Under the pieces are notes generated by a model. The model ran no database searches. It had not been told where the DNA came from and saw only the letters and a program-made list of their open reading frames with translations. From an archaeon (GTDB lineage Archaea; Thermoproteota; Nitrososphaeria; Nitrososphaerales; Gagatemarchaeaceae), in assembly GCA_021791695.1 (NCBI GenBank), contig JAJYWC010000012.1:1-50679 (forward strand): a stretch of DNA of 50,679 nucleotides, written 5' to 3'. This document shows, in pieces, positions 31,851 to 39,737 of this stretch (positions are counted from its first letter, which is position 1; every line of letters begins with the position of its first letter). Both the position numbers and the translations under genes were made by a program.

Positions 31851-32444
31851 GTGATCCGTAGAAACGTACGTGACTCGAATCCGCCTCTAGATGCATCAGA
31901 GCCCACCGACAAAGAGGTCGTCGCCCTACCCATTTCCGGCCCGCAATCCGCTGACCGAGCTCAGCAGATCAAGAGAAGGCTCTCCAAGCTCGAAGGAACC
32001 CTTGAGATCAGGGTCGACTACCTTACGTTCACAGTCCATGTTGAGTACGACCCCGCGAGAATAACTCCCAGAGAGATCAGGGAGCAGATCGAGGGCATAG
32101 ACCAGAACGACCCTGCCGATCGCCCCTTCCACGATGAAGCGACAAGTTCCAATCGGAAATCGCTGCAAACTACGGCGACCGGTGCGAGTCCAGCGTACAG
32201 GATCGCAGTCTGGAGAGTAGGAGCTGACTGCGAAATGGGACCCTCCCTCTCATCCTTGGAAACGTTCGCGACAGAGAGCGGCAAATTCGCGAGTCCGCCG
32301 TTGAGCCGCAATGAGGAGAAAACTGCAGCGCAGGAAAGGAAACGGGCCGTGAGCAGACCAAGCCTTTCGACGTATGCTAGCATCATCGACTGCTGGCTCC
32401 CGCGTTCACCCTTCCAGAACTTCATACGGAAGAGACCTTCGTAA
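31851..32444 (+). CDS. HMA-like domain protein without the CxxC metal motif
   Basis: Residues about 21-84 resemble a heavy-metal-associated (ferredoxin-like beta-alpha-beta) domain: VVALPISGPQSADRAQQIK, TLEIRVDYLTFTVHVEYDP, TPREIREQIEGI. The CxxC loop between strand 1 and helix 1 is replaced by SGPQSAD, so copper-type binding is unlikely. The C-terminal half is low-complexity. GTG 31851 is the start; inverted GATCC elements lie around it. Its stop overlaps the next ATG (TAATG at 32442-32446), so it heads a coupled three-gene cassette. Confidence 0.5.
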   Translation: MIRRNVRDSNPPLDASEPTDKEVVALPISGPQSADRAQQIKRRLSKLEGTLEIRVDYLTFTVHVEYDPARITPREIREQIEGIDQNDPADRPFHDEATSSNRKSLQTTATGASPAYRIAVWRVGADCEMGPSLSSLETFATESGKFASPPLSRNEEKTAAQERKRAVSRPSLSTYASIIDCWLPRSPFQNFIRKRPS

Positions 32445-32680
32445 TGACAGACTTCCCTGCACCTCTCAAAGACTTACCCCCGAGGACAAATGTGAACAGG
32501 TCAGCGAACCCAGCGTCTTTGACCAACGACGCGAACGCCGGTACCACGTATACGTGCATAGACTGCGGGTTCCGCACCAAGCGAGTTTCAGAAATGAGGG
32601 ACCATCAAAAGACCAGGTCGGTATGGCATGGAATCGTGAAACGCTGGCACGAGAAACGAGAGCGAAGAGGGAGGCAGTGA
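32444..32680 (+). CDS. Single C2H2-type zinc-finger protein, 78 aa
   Basis: The protein has a disordered N-terminal half and one finger: CIDC at residues about 38-41, then histidines in MRDHQKTRSVWH at about 54-62. This is the Cys2-His2 order, with a basic tail (KRWHEKRERRGRQ). A nucleic-acid-binding role is likely. Its ATG overlaps the HMA-like gene, and its stop overlaps the start of the small membrane protein (GTGA), which places it in the middle of a compact cassette. Confidence 0.6.
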   Translation: MTDFPAPLKDLPPRTNVNRSANPASLTNDANAGTTYTCIDCGFRTKRVSEMRDHQKTRSVWHGIVKRWHEKRERRGRQ

Positions 32681-32832
32681 CAGCGCCTGAAGCTCCCCGC
32701 ATGTTCTCGTCCATCATTCAGCGTATTGGTATCGCATGCCTTTTGTGGCTCATAACGAACATAGGCGAGCCTCAATACGGGGGAGGCATCGGAGTTGGCC
32801 CCGATGGTTTCAGGACAATCACGCGGAAGTAG
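32677..32832 (+). CDS. Small single-helix membrane protein, 51 aa
   Basis: GTG 32677 overlaps the stop of the zinc-finger gene. The product has one hydrophobic helix (MFSSIIQRIGIACLLWLITNIG, about residues 9-30) and a Gly-rich tail, ending Lys-stop. No family is recognised. Support comes from the overlapping start and the clear hydrophobic/polar partition. It is the last member of the HMA-like/zinc-finger/membrane cassette. Confidence 0.5.
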   Translation: MTAPEAPRMFSSIIQRIGIACLLWLITNIGEPQYGGGIGVGPDGFRTITRK

Positions 32833-33450
32833 GTTGATTAAGTTGAAAGACCAAGGGATCACAAGGAAGGTTCGACGAATCCAAACTCAGTAGAATTATA
32901 GGAATCGCGCGAGGCGACGGAATTGGGTCAATAAGCTCGGGGGACTGTTCGCCCTAGAATTTCTCCTACGCGACGAGCTCAGTTCGGGTACGGTCGAGCT
33001 GAAGAAGTTCAAAGGCACGCAGCCGGGAACAGAATCAGACACATGGAACCCGTGCCTGATGACGTACTGACCGAGCTACGGCTGGATCACGCTCTGCTGA
33101 AACGGCACGCGGCCACACCAGAGGAATTCACTGGGTCTTCTTCATGGAGAGAACAAAGAGCGAGCGTATACTCGGGAGCCGAGAGTTCGTACCACCTTAT
33201 GGAGGCTCAACGATCGGCAATACCCTGGTACCGAGGGGCCATCCAGTCCACGTGATCAACGTAACGCCGCCGGGGGACGTCTTGTTTCGGAACGGTTTCG
33301 TTCAGGCTATGATGCAGTCTTCTGGGAGGCCTTGCGATGATGCTGAGGTATTCGCGGCAAACTCGGTCCTGGGATCTGCGCTCTTTGACAGGGAGGAGGT
33401 AGAAGCAAACAGTGAATCCTTCATCGCGGGGGTTGGTTTCCAAGCGGCGC
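32833..33450. other. Ambiguous interval with degraded-looking frames
   Basis: Two plus-strand frames (33043-33255 and from 33144) look protein-like in parts and overlap as if one gene were split by a frameshift. The second runs on through the small-peptide gene into the antisense of the tRNA. No family is recognised, so I do not call a gene. Confidence 0.3.
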
Positions 33451-33576
33451 ATGCGCAACTTCGTTGCCATCGCAATCATCGTCTCCTTTGCCATGACTGT
33501 TCTTCTGCTCAAAGCTGCACCGGCTCAAGATACGCATTCGATGAAACCCCGGGTCGACGGCGAGTCAGGAACCTGA
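33451..33576 (+). CDS. Possible 41-residue secreted or membrane microprotein
   Basis: The frame starts MRNFVAIAIIVSFAMTVLL, ends the helix at AAPAQ, and finishes with a short polar tail. This looks like a signal peptide or membrane anchor. TTG 33433 would add VSKRR before it, giving a stronger basic n-region. It ends 12 nt before the tRNA gene on the other strand. It may be the remnant of a longer exported protein. Confidence 0.4.
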   Translation: MRNFVAIAIIVSFAMTVLLLKAAPAQDTHSMKPRVDGESGT

Positions 33577-33587
33577 AAGGAGATAGT

Positions 33588-33704
33588 TGGCGGGCCCGGT
33601 GGGATTTGAATTCGCGGGCGCTTTTGGCGCCTCCCACGACATGCTGGTATCTCCCAAGAGCTAGCTAAGAGCCAGCCGCTCTAACCTGGCTGAGCCACGG
33701 GCCC
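33588..33704 (-). tRNA. tRNA-Lys(CTT) with two introns
   Basis: The minus strand folds into a tRNA with perfect acceptor pairing (GGGCCCG with CGGGCCC), D-arm GCTC/GAGC and anticodon stem GCTGG/CCAGC. Discriminator G is followed by an encoded CCA (33588-33590). The anticodon loop becomes CTCTTAA (anticodon CTT) only if a 17-nt intron is removed at the canonical 37/38 site (33649-33665). The T-arm GTGGG-TTCAAAT-CCCAC is restored only by removing a second 22-nt insert (33611-33632). That insert contains the hairpin GGCGC-CAAAA-GCGCC. A TATA-like AAGTAAATA lies about 30-40 nt upstream. Confidence 0.85.
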
Positions 33705-33730
33705 GTCGTTCAAGGCCCTTGGGTAGAGGA

Positions 33731-33743
33731 ATATTTACTTTCC
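33731..33743 (-). promoter_or_regulatory. tRNA-Lys promoter TATA box
   Basis: On the minus strand, AAAGTAAATATTC lies 27-39 nt upstream of the mature tRNA 5' end, the usual archaeal distance. It supports active transcription of the intron-containing tRNA. Confidence 0.5.
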
Positions 33744-33764
33744 ACCGGTGCGCTTGATTATCAA

Positions 33765-33892
33765 GGTCCCGGCGAACTCGCGGGCAGACTGGAAATGGGC
33801 AACATTCTGGTTATGAGCCAGCCAATCTAGGATACACTCTCTCTAACCTGGCTTTTCGCTGACGGGACCCGCACTGAACTACGGGCCCCGTT
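33765..33892 (-). pseudogene. Degenerate tRNA-Met(CAT)-like sequence
   Basis: The minus strand contains recognisable tRNA blocks in order: a 5' GGGGCCCGTAG, then CCAGGTTAGAG (D-loop/arm), a full anticodon arm GGCTGGCTCATAACCAG with anticodon CAT, and GCGAGTTCG...CGGGACC (T-arm/acceptor). Extra segments of about 22 nt interrupt the D-arm, about 17 nt lie before the anticodon stem and 15-20 nt before the T-arm. The T-loop 3' half is missing. No CCA and no TATA box are evident. I read it as a broken tRNA; a heavily intron-split one is the alternative. Confidence 0.5.
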
Positions 33893-33904
33893 ATTCTTCG
33901 ATGT

Positions 33905-34311
33905 GTCGTAGCGCTTCCAGTCCCTGGGCTTGGATTGCTTGTCGTGGATCCTAACATTGTGTAATTTTTTCTGCCCCCTCGTTCTCTATTTCGCTCCTGC
34001 ATTGACGGGCGGCAGCGTATCTCGAACAACGAGGAGAGAAAAGAAGGGATGCCCTTAGAAAAATAAGCGACTCCTATCGGGCTAAGGCTCTCCTGCTACA
34101 GCAATTGAACTTGATCGGCGGTCCTTCGGAGTCCAAAAGTGAGGGAATTGTGGCATCAGCCTTTACCGGCAAACATGAGTCGACTTGAGTGGTGTGCTTT
34201 ATCGAGCGTACACAGGCCAGAAAGATAGTGAAAAGAACCCCCCGGTCTTCCGTTGCGCCTGTGGCCAGAACGAATCAGCCGAGACATTGCGATGCTTCGT
34301 AGCACCCGAAT
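33905..34311. other. Gene-free interval
   Basis: No coding frame, RNA or repeat is supported here. It separates the tRNA region from the surface-protein genes, which are transcribed toward it. Confidence 0.45.
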
Positions 34312-35076
34312 CTAGCCGGAGATGTTCGCTGAACTGGAATTGATTTGGATTTCAGATGCGAATTGGGTCAAAGGAACACCATTGGCCTTCACTGGAAGCC
34401 ATGAATCTGCCTGCGGGTACATGTTGTTGAGAGAGTACACTTTACCCCCTTCGACATAGAATAGGCCTTGTGGGCCTCCGACAGTTACATACCCTTCATA
34501 GTACCATGGTAAGAAAGAACCAGGTAGCCCCACAAAAAGCACATATTCTGATCCGACCGTTAGAGCTGGATACCCGCTCACGCTCATTGTGGTCGCGCCG
34601 TAAGTACCACCGATTTGTGTGATAATGAAAGAATCTCCTGCTGTCAGATTCGAACCCTTTGGCACTGATAAAACCTGCACGACTGAGATATTGTAAAGGG
34701 TCACCGGGACACGTGCATTTGCGGGGAAATCGCCTGCGTAGCCTGGATCGACCTTTTCCCCCACTGTTCTCTCGGAGGTGACGTTTGCGGCAACTACGCT
34801 TCCCGATGAGGCTGTCAAAATACTGATTGAGTTGTAGGAATGGAGGCTGGCCCAAGGAATGACTACCGTACAATTGCAGGGACCCAAAACTTCTTCGATG
34901 GTCGTTGCTGAAAGGGTGGTCGAAGCACTAGTGGTCGAATTACCTGTAGTCGTCCCTCCTGTGAAGATTGAAGACTCTCGGCGCGACGCAAACTGAAATG
35001 ACGCAACCAAAAGTACAGTAATCAGAGCTACGGCCAACGCCATCGCGAAATAGAACCTCTTCTCTCTTAGTTTCAT
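34312..35076 (-). CDS. Membrane-anchored extracellular protein with Ser/Thr linker
   Basis: The 254-residue protein starts with a basic n-region and one hydrophobic helix (about 10-30), then a Thr/Ser/Gly-rich linker (about 35-60), then a beta-rich domain with two nearby cysteines (PCNC). Many Asn-X-Ser/Thr sites suggest glycosylation outside the cell. The function is not recognised. It starts 3 nt after the stop of the large surface protein gene and shares its lower GC content, so the two were probably acquired or evolve together. Confidence 0.7.
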   Translation of the reverse strand: MKLREKRFYFAMALAVALITVLLVASFQFASRRESSIFTGGTTTGNSTTSASTTLSATTIEEVLGPCNCTVVIPWASLHSYNSISILTASSGSVVAANVTSERTVGEKVDPGYAGDFPANARVPVTLYNISVVQVLSVPKGSNLTAGDSFIITQIGGTYGATTMSVSGYPALTVGSEYVLFVGLPGSFLPWYYEGYVTVGGPQGLFYVEGGKVYSLNNMYPQADSWLPVKANGVPLTQFASEIQINSSSANISG

Positions 35077-35079
35077 TAT

Positions 35080-37495
35080 CTATGCCTCGAATAGCGCATC
35101 AAGATAGAAGTCTGATGTGATTCCTTGCCCAGAGTTGTACTTTACCTCCACTATGATATATTCAGTGTCGTTGACTTGCACGGTCGTCTTCCACACTGGT
35201 GACGTTCCAGATCCCCAAAAACCTGTCCAGACGTTTGTATAGCTTCCAGAGGCTCCTGTAGTCGAGACATTTACAAGAACCTCGCTTGACGTAGTCGCTG
35301 AATATCCATCGATTACGAGCATGCCGTCGTAATGACTTCCGAGGTCACCTTCCACCCACGCCGTACTCCCGCTGGGGGCGTCAAGCTGAGTAAGTGCAGA
35401 GTCGTTCATTCCTACGATGTTGGCAGGACTAGTGACGCTGCCTGTACCGGTCGAACCGTATGAGTGGCCAGATCCACCGGAGGCTTGACTCTCCATAAAG
35501 GAGCCGGAGAACAGGGCGACAGAGTCGATTAGTATTTCCGACGGATTTCCAGAATTGTATGAGGCAGTGACTTTGACGTAGTTGAAGTCATACGAGCTAC
35601 CGACGACAATCCATTGCGCGGTGCTGCTAGTCCAAGTTCCTGTGTAAATCGTAGTCCAGCTGGTACCAGTATTCGAAACTTGGACTTGCACGTAGCTACT
35701 GTAACCGGACGCTGAGTGCCCGTAAATCATTACCGTGCCATTGTTCGATGCGACGAACGAACCCTCGATGTAGGCGGTTGTACCTGAGCTGAGAGCGGAG
35801 AGAGTCGCGTAGTTCCCATCTGGAGGTCCCACGATAGAACTTCCGCTCGTCACTCCGGAAGAACTTCCGGTTATGTATTGATCAATAAAGGCACCGGCAA
35901 AGTCCGTTTGATTCCAAGATGTTCCGGAACCGTATAGCTGAGTGTACACTGTATTCGAGTATTCTCTTGTGACAGTCAAACCACAGGAGCCACAACCTAA
36001 TTTGAACGGGGTAACCCCCGTATATGTGAAGACGCCCGTCATTGAATACAAATTGCCGTAAGTGCCGTTGTCTATTGGATTGCGTCCGTTGGTGGCCGTT
36101 CCCCATCCAGAAAACAAGTTCTCGGCATAGACATCGCTCGTCCATATTATGCAGTCCGAACAACTGAAGAGTGTGCTTGAAGTCCAAGTCTTCTCCGACG
36201 TGCTATTCAGGTAGAATGCCAAGTCAGAGAAATAGTAAGTTCCCCCGGGATTCGTCGTATCGACGTTCCAATGATATGTGTCCCCTGGATGGACTAGGTC
36301 ATTGCAAGTAAAAGTGGAGCTGGAAATTCCTTTTACTTGTGCGCTCCATGTACCGGTAGTATTGAAGGAGACCACAGCTTGCAAGAAATAGCTCGAATCG
36401 GTGGTAATCACGATGTTGAGTTGTGTGTCAAAAGCGCCGTTAAACCACCGGTCGGTTGAGTTGTTCGCTGCAGGACATCCGGGCGCGTCACATGAATGAC
36501 CGTTGATGACATTGTATTGGTAATTGTAGGGAGCGAATTTTACTGTACTCCCCGTTTGCGTCAAGTTGACAAGCTTTGGTCGGAGGTCAGGCCTTACGTA
36601 TGACACATACGATATCGAAACCACAGAACAAGTTCCGGTCGAACAAGTGTTATCAGTGGTGGTGAGTTGTCCTGTTCCTTCCCAGACGTAACCTGAAGGC
36701 AGAACCAGAACCAATGAACAGGATGAGAATGCGACTATATCATGAGTACTACCGTCTCCAGAAAATGTTGTCGGACTGGATCCACATGAACTGCCTGTCG
36801 AGATAGTTTGCGTGCTGCCTATTCCTTCTTGCAAAGTCGCCTTGATTTGCACTGTTACTGGCGAACCCAGTGTCCCAAAAGTCACAGACGGCATCGTGTT
36901 ACTCGGAGGCATCACCCTGACTCGCATCCATTGCAGAAAGATTGACACTCCGCTTGCTCCTTGCGAAGCCGACGGATACAGAGGAAATGGGGGAATGTTC
37001 GACGATTCGGAGGTCCAGCTTCCGTAATTGTTTGTGGCGACTGATGCAGAGCCTGTGAATGCTATTGATGCGACTAATGTTGTCCCAGATGAGTATGATG
37101 AGGCTGTTGATATCTGGTAGCTCGCGTGTCCTGATCCATCGTAAGTCTGCAAGGTATAGTATGTCGTTGATTCCACCCCGGCCATGCCCCAGAACGTCTG
37201 ATAGGCGACTGCTGACCAACCTCCGACCTGTGCCCCATAGTTACCATTGGGTGTTCCGGTAATACTACCTTGAACTTCGACAATGCTGCTGCTTGTGAAT
37301 TCCTTTGTCGTTGAATAGTAAATGCCACCGCAGCAGTAGGTTTGTGAAGGAATCGTCAATCCATTGTTTACGGTGTATGATAGCGATGTGAGAGAACCCT
37401 GTACGAAGGTCGTCCATCCAGATGGCAGCGAAGTCCCGCTGAAGCTGGGGGGGCGGTCAAAAAAGGAGAAGATTCACGAACAGAAAAAACATCAT
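35080..37495 (-). pseudogene. Large secreted surface protein (about 800 aa) with frame break after its signal peptide
   Basis: The uninterrupted frame from TTG 37359 encodes 759 residues rich in Ser, Thr, Gly, Tyr and Asn with several Cys pairs, an adhesin-like exterior protein. Its last 230 residues contain two tandem copies of a beta-sandwich domain (each ending ...VKYNSG/ASYNSG and a LDALF/IDSVALF motif). The frame stays open upstream to about 37442 without a normal start. A signal-peptide-like MMFFLFVNLLLF begins at ATG 37495 in another frame and stops at the T6 tract. T6 (37459-37464) and C7 (37447-37453) lie exactly at the junction. The gene is slipped-strand-variable, broken or mis-assembled. 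GC is clearly lower than in the core genes. Confidence 0.65.
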
Positions 37496-37614
37496 CAAAC
37501 TAGCCGCTGGGGATTCGCAGGCAACTCCTTAAGATGTCGACCCGCCCCTCCTACAGAGGAGAGGTAAGTTTAGTCTCGATCCAGTTTGAGGGTAGGTCTT
37601 GAAGGAACCAGTTC

Positions 37615-37633
37615 TCCCGCACGACTGGCGGGA
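37615..37633 (+). promoter_or_regulatory. Hairpin in the TauE/SafE leader
   Basis: TCCCGC (37615-37620) pairs with GCGGGA (37628-37633) around a 7-nt loop, 28 nt before the permease ATG. No T-run follows. The upstream 37496-37614 holds no gene. Confidence 0.3.
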
Positions 37634-37661
37634 TAGAGGCCATCGGCGGTAGAGGATCGCG

Positions 37662-38519
37662 ATGATAGCAGTCACGCCTTATTCGTCGCTTCTGATCTTC
37701 ATCGCGGCACTCCTTGCCGGTCTGCTCGGGTCGCTCACGGGCCTCGGCGGTGGCGTCGTGTTGACGCCGATACTGGTGCTGTTCTTTGGGGTGCCGCTGG
37801 ACCTCGCTCTCGGCACCTCCCTAATCTCGACCATCGCAACATCCAGCGGAGCAGCATCTGCCTACGTGAAGGACGAACTCTCTAACATGAGGATCGGCAT
37901 GTCGCTCGAGGCAGGGACGACGTCAGGGGCGATAGCTGGCTCACTCACGCTGTACACCCTCGAGAAGCTCAACCTGCTATCAGCGGTAGCGGTCCTGTTC
38001 GGCGTGGTGCTAATCATCTCCGGAATCCCCAACTTTGCGAGGATGAAGAACGAGGTCGCAAGCAACCTGAAACCGGATTACTTCTCCAGGAAACTGAAGT
38101 TGGCAGGGACCTATCGGGACACGGCGCTGAAAGCTGATGTGCCGTACGTGGGAAGGAGATATCCGTACGGACTAGCAGGGATGTTTGCAGCCGGATACCT
38201 CTCCGGACTCTTAGGGATAGGCTCTGGTGCGTTCAAGGTAGTCGCGATGGACCTCGTGATGGGCTTGCCTTTCAAGATAAGCACCGCCACGAGCAACTTC
38301 ATGATAGGAGTCACCGCAGCCACGAGCAGCGGACTTTACTGGGCGTTCGGCTTTATTCAGCCCGTTCTGGTCGCCTCGACGATTCCGGGGGTTCTCATAG
38401 GCGCCATGATAGGCACGAGATACCTGAACAGGATGGCCAGCAGGAGGCTTAGGCAGGTCTTCACGGTGGTCATCATCTTGCTCGGGGTGGAGATGATCCT
38501 CAGGGGGTTGGTGCCGTAA
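37662..38519 (+). CDS. TauE/SafE family permease
   Basis: The 285-residue membrane protein has about eight helices and the two family half-motifs GLLGSLTGLGGGVVLTPIL (about 20-38) and SGLLGIGSGAFKV (about 184-196). Relatives export sulfite, sulfoacetate or other organosulfur anions. The substrate here is unknown. It starts at ATG 37662 and its stop overlaps the ATG of the DUF1634 gene (TAATG at 38517-38521), a common archaeal and bacterial gene pair. Confidence 0.9.
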   Translation: MIAVTPYSSLLIFIAALLAGLLGSLTGLGGGVVLTPILVLFFGVPLDLALGTSLISTIATSSGAASAYVKDELSNMRIGMSLEAGTTSGAIAGSLTLYTLEKLNLLSAVAVLFGVVLIISGIPNFARMKNEVASNLKPDYFSRKLKLAGTYRDTALKADVPYVGRRYPYGLAGMFAAGYLSGLLGIGSGAFKVVAMDLVMGLPFKISTATSNFMIGVTAATSSGLYWAFGFIQPVLVASTIPGVLIGAMIGTRYLNRMASRRLRQVFTVVIILLGVEMILRGLVP

Positions 38520-38866
38520 TGAACCTCGAGAGGGTAATAGCACTCACTTTGCGAATCGGGGTCGTCTTGTCCGCCTCTCTTGTGGCGGGCGGGCTGGTAC
38601 TGTTCTATGCCGAGGGTCTGGCGAACCCTCCGGCGAGCTCGTCCTTTACGCTCCCCGCGGTCATTGCAGGCGTCGCAGGCGGAAACCCCGTATCTCTGAT
38701 GCTACTGGGAATAGTCGTTCTAGTGATCACCCCGGTACTCAGGGTCAGCGAGCTCGCGCTGAACTATCTCTGGCAGCGAGACAGATTGTATGCGGTCATC
38801 TCGCTCCTCGTTTTGCTGTTGATGATGGTGGGTATAGTACTGCTTCCAGTGTTCTACCACGGCTGA
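38519..38866 (+). CDS. DUF1634 membrane protein
   Basis: This 115-residue protein with three hydrophobic helices matches DUF1634 (LRIGVVLSASLVAGGLVLF; LLGIVVLVITPVLRV; VISLLVLLLMMVGIVLL). DUF1634 genes are regularly found next to TauE/SafE permeases, so it is probably an accessory subunit of that transporter. The coupling by overlapping stop and start supports this. Confidence 0.85.
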   Translation: MNLERVIALTLRIGVVLSASLVAGGLVLFYAEGLANPPASSSFTLPAVIAGVAGGNPVSLMLLGIVVLVITPVLRVSELALNYLWQRDRLYAVISLLVLLLMMVGIVLLPVFYHG

Positions 38867-38946
38867 GGCGCCGAAGAGTCAGGAGGTCCCGATGGAGCCA
38901 AGGGTTGACGGGAGGCGACCTCAGCCATCCACGGCCCGTCTCGGTT

Positions 38947-39639
38947 TCAGGGTACACCCCGGCTCTGCTCCTTGGCCTTTTCCCGGAGGACTTCGTAGGC
39001 CCTCGCACCGAACTTCTCCTCAACGACAAGGAGGAAGTCCGGACGCCCGATGTAGGCGCTGTGAATTACGATACCGTTCCGGTACAAGAGTTCGGTGATA
39101 TAGGTGGTCAGGCCCACCATCTTCTCTGCCCTCTGACTGACGTGCACTCCTATCTTCGCCATCCCGTCTCCCACAGTCGTCTGGAAGCGATCCCCGAGCT
39201 CTCGCTCGATTAGCAGGGCGTCTTCCCCGGTCACCATGACCTTCACCACACCCGGCAGCTGTAAGATTTCTGGCATCGCTGAGAGCCGGGGGACCAGCTC
39301 CAGTACCTCGTTCAAGACCTTGCTCGGCGGGACATCCCCAACCCTCACTGAGACCTCGACCACGCCCCCCGTGAGCGTCACTCTTGCGTCTCCGAGGATT
39401 CCTTGCAGCTCGGCGGCCCGCTCCTCGGTCATGCTGTCCGAGAACCGCTTGACCGCCACGACGAGCGTCGGAAGTCTCGCCTTCTTGCCCGTCAGCTCCT
39501 CGACGCCGGGCGTGATTCGGGCGGCCAATGCATGGTAGTTGACCAACTTGAGCCGCAGCGCCTCATACAAGACATAGTTCCTCCGCACCACTTGCGAGAC
39601 GGCCTCCGCTGTCGATAGTCGCCTGGGTAGCTCGGTCAA
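38947..39639 (-). CDS. ACT-domain regulatory protein
   Basis: The N-terminal half (about 1-95) is helical and its segment RKNYVLYEALRLKLVNYHALA-like pattern resembles archaeal aspartokinase-associated regulators. The C-terminal half holds ACT-type beta-alpha-beta units (VVKVMVTGEDALLIERELG; AKIGVHVSQRAEKMVGLTTYI). It probably senses an amino acid. It is divergent from the tandem-RAM protein and shares its AT-rich palindromic promoter, which suggests common control. Domain assignment is by pattern only. Confidence 0.65.
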   Translation of the reverse strand: MTELPRRLSTAEAVSQVVRRNYVLYEALRLKLVNYHALAARITPGVEELTGKKARLPTLVVAVKRFSDSMTEERAAELQGILGDARVTLTGGVVEVSVRVGDVPPSKVLNEVLELVPRLSAMPEILQLPGVVKVMVTGEDALLIERELGDRFQTTVGDGMAKIGVHVSQRAEKMVGLTTYITELLYRNGIVIHSAYIGRPDFLLVVEEKFGARAYEVLREKAKEQSRGVP

Positions 39640-39669
39640 AATCAGAACACCTTGACTAACTCACCCAAA

Positions 39670-39715
39670 TGTTATACATATAACACTTGCGCATTAACAT
39701 ATATATATTATAACA
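39670..39715. promoter_or_regulatory. Palindromic operator candidate between ACT and tandem-RAM genes
   Basis: TGTTATA-CA-TATAACA at 39670-39685 is a near-perfect 16-bp palindrome. A third TATAACA copy lies 30 nt downstream at 39709-39715, about three helical turns away. The whole 98-nt divergent region is very AT-rich and must hold TATA boxes for both genes. Repeats phased on the helix are typical of Lrp/AsnC-type binding. Confidence 0.5.
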
Positions 39716-39737
39716 TAAAATAGCGATTTGTGAAAGC

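Noticed and set aside
33144-33668. A 174-codon plus-strand frame
   Set aside because: It runs through the antisense of the tRNA-Lys gene and lacks family similarity; at most the first part is a decayed gene.
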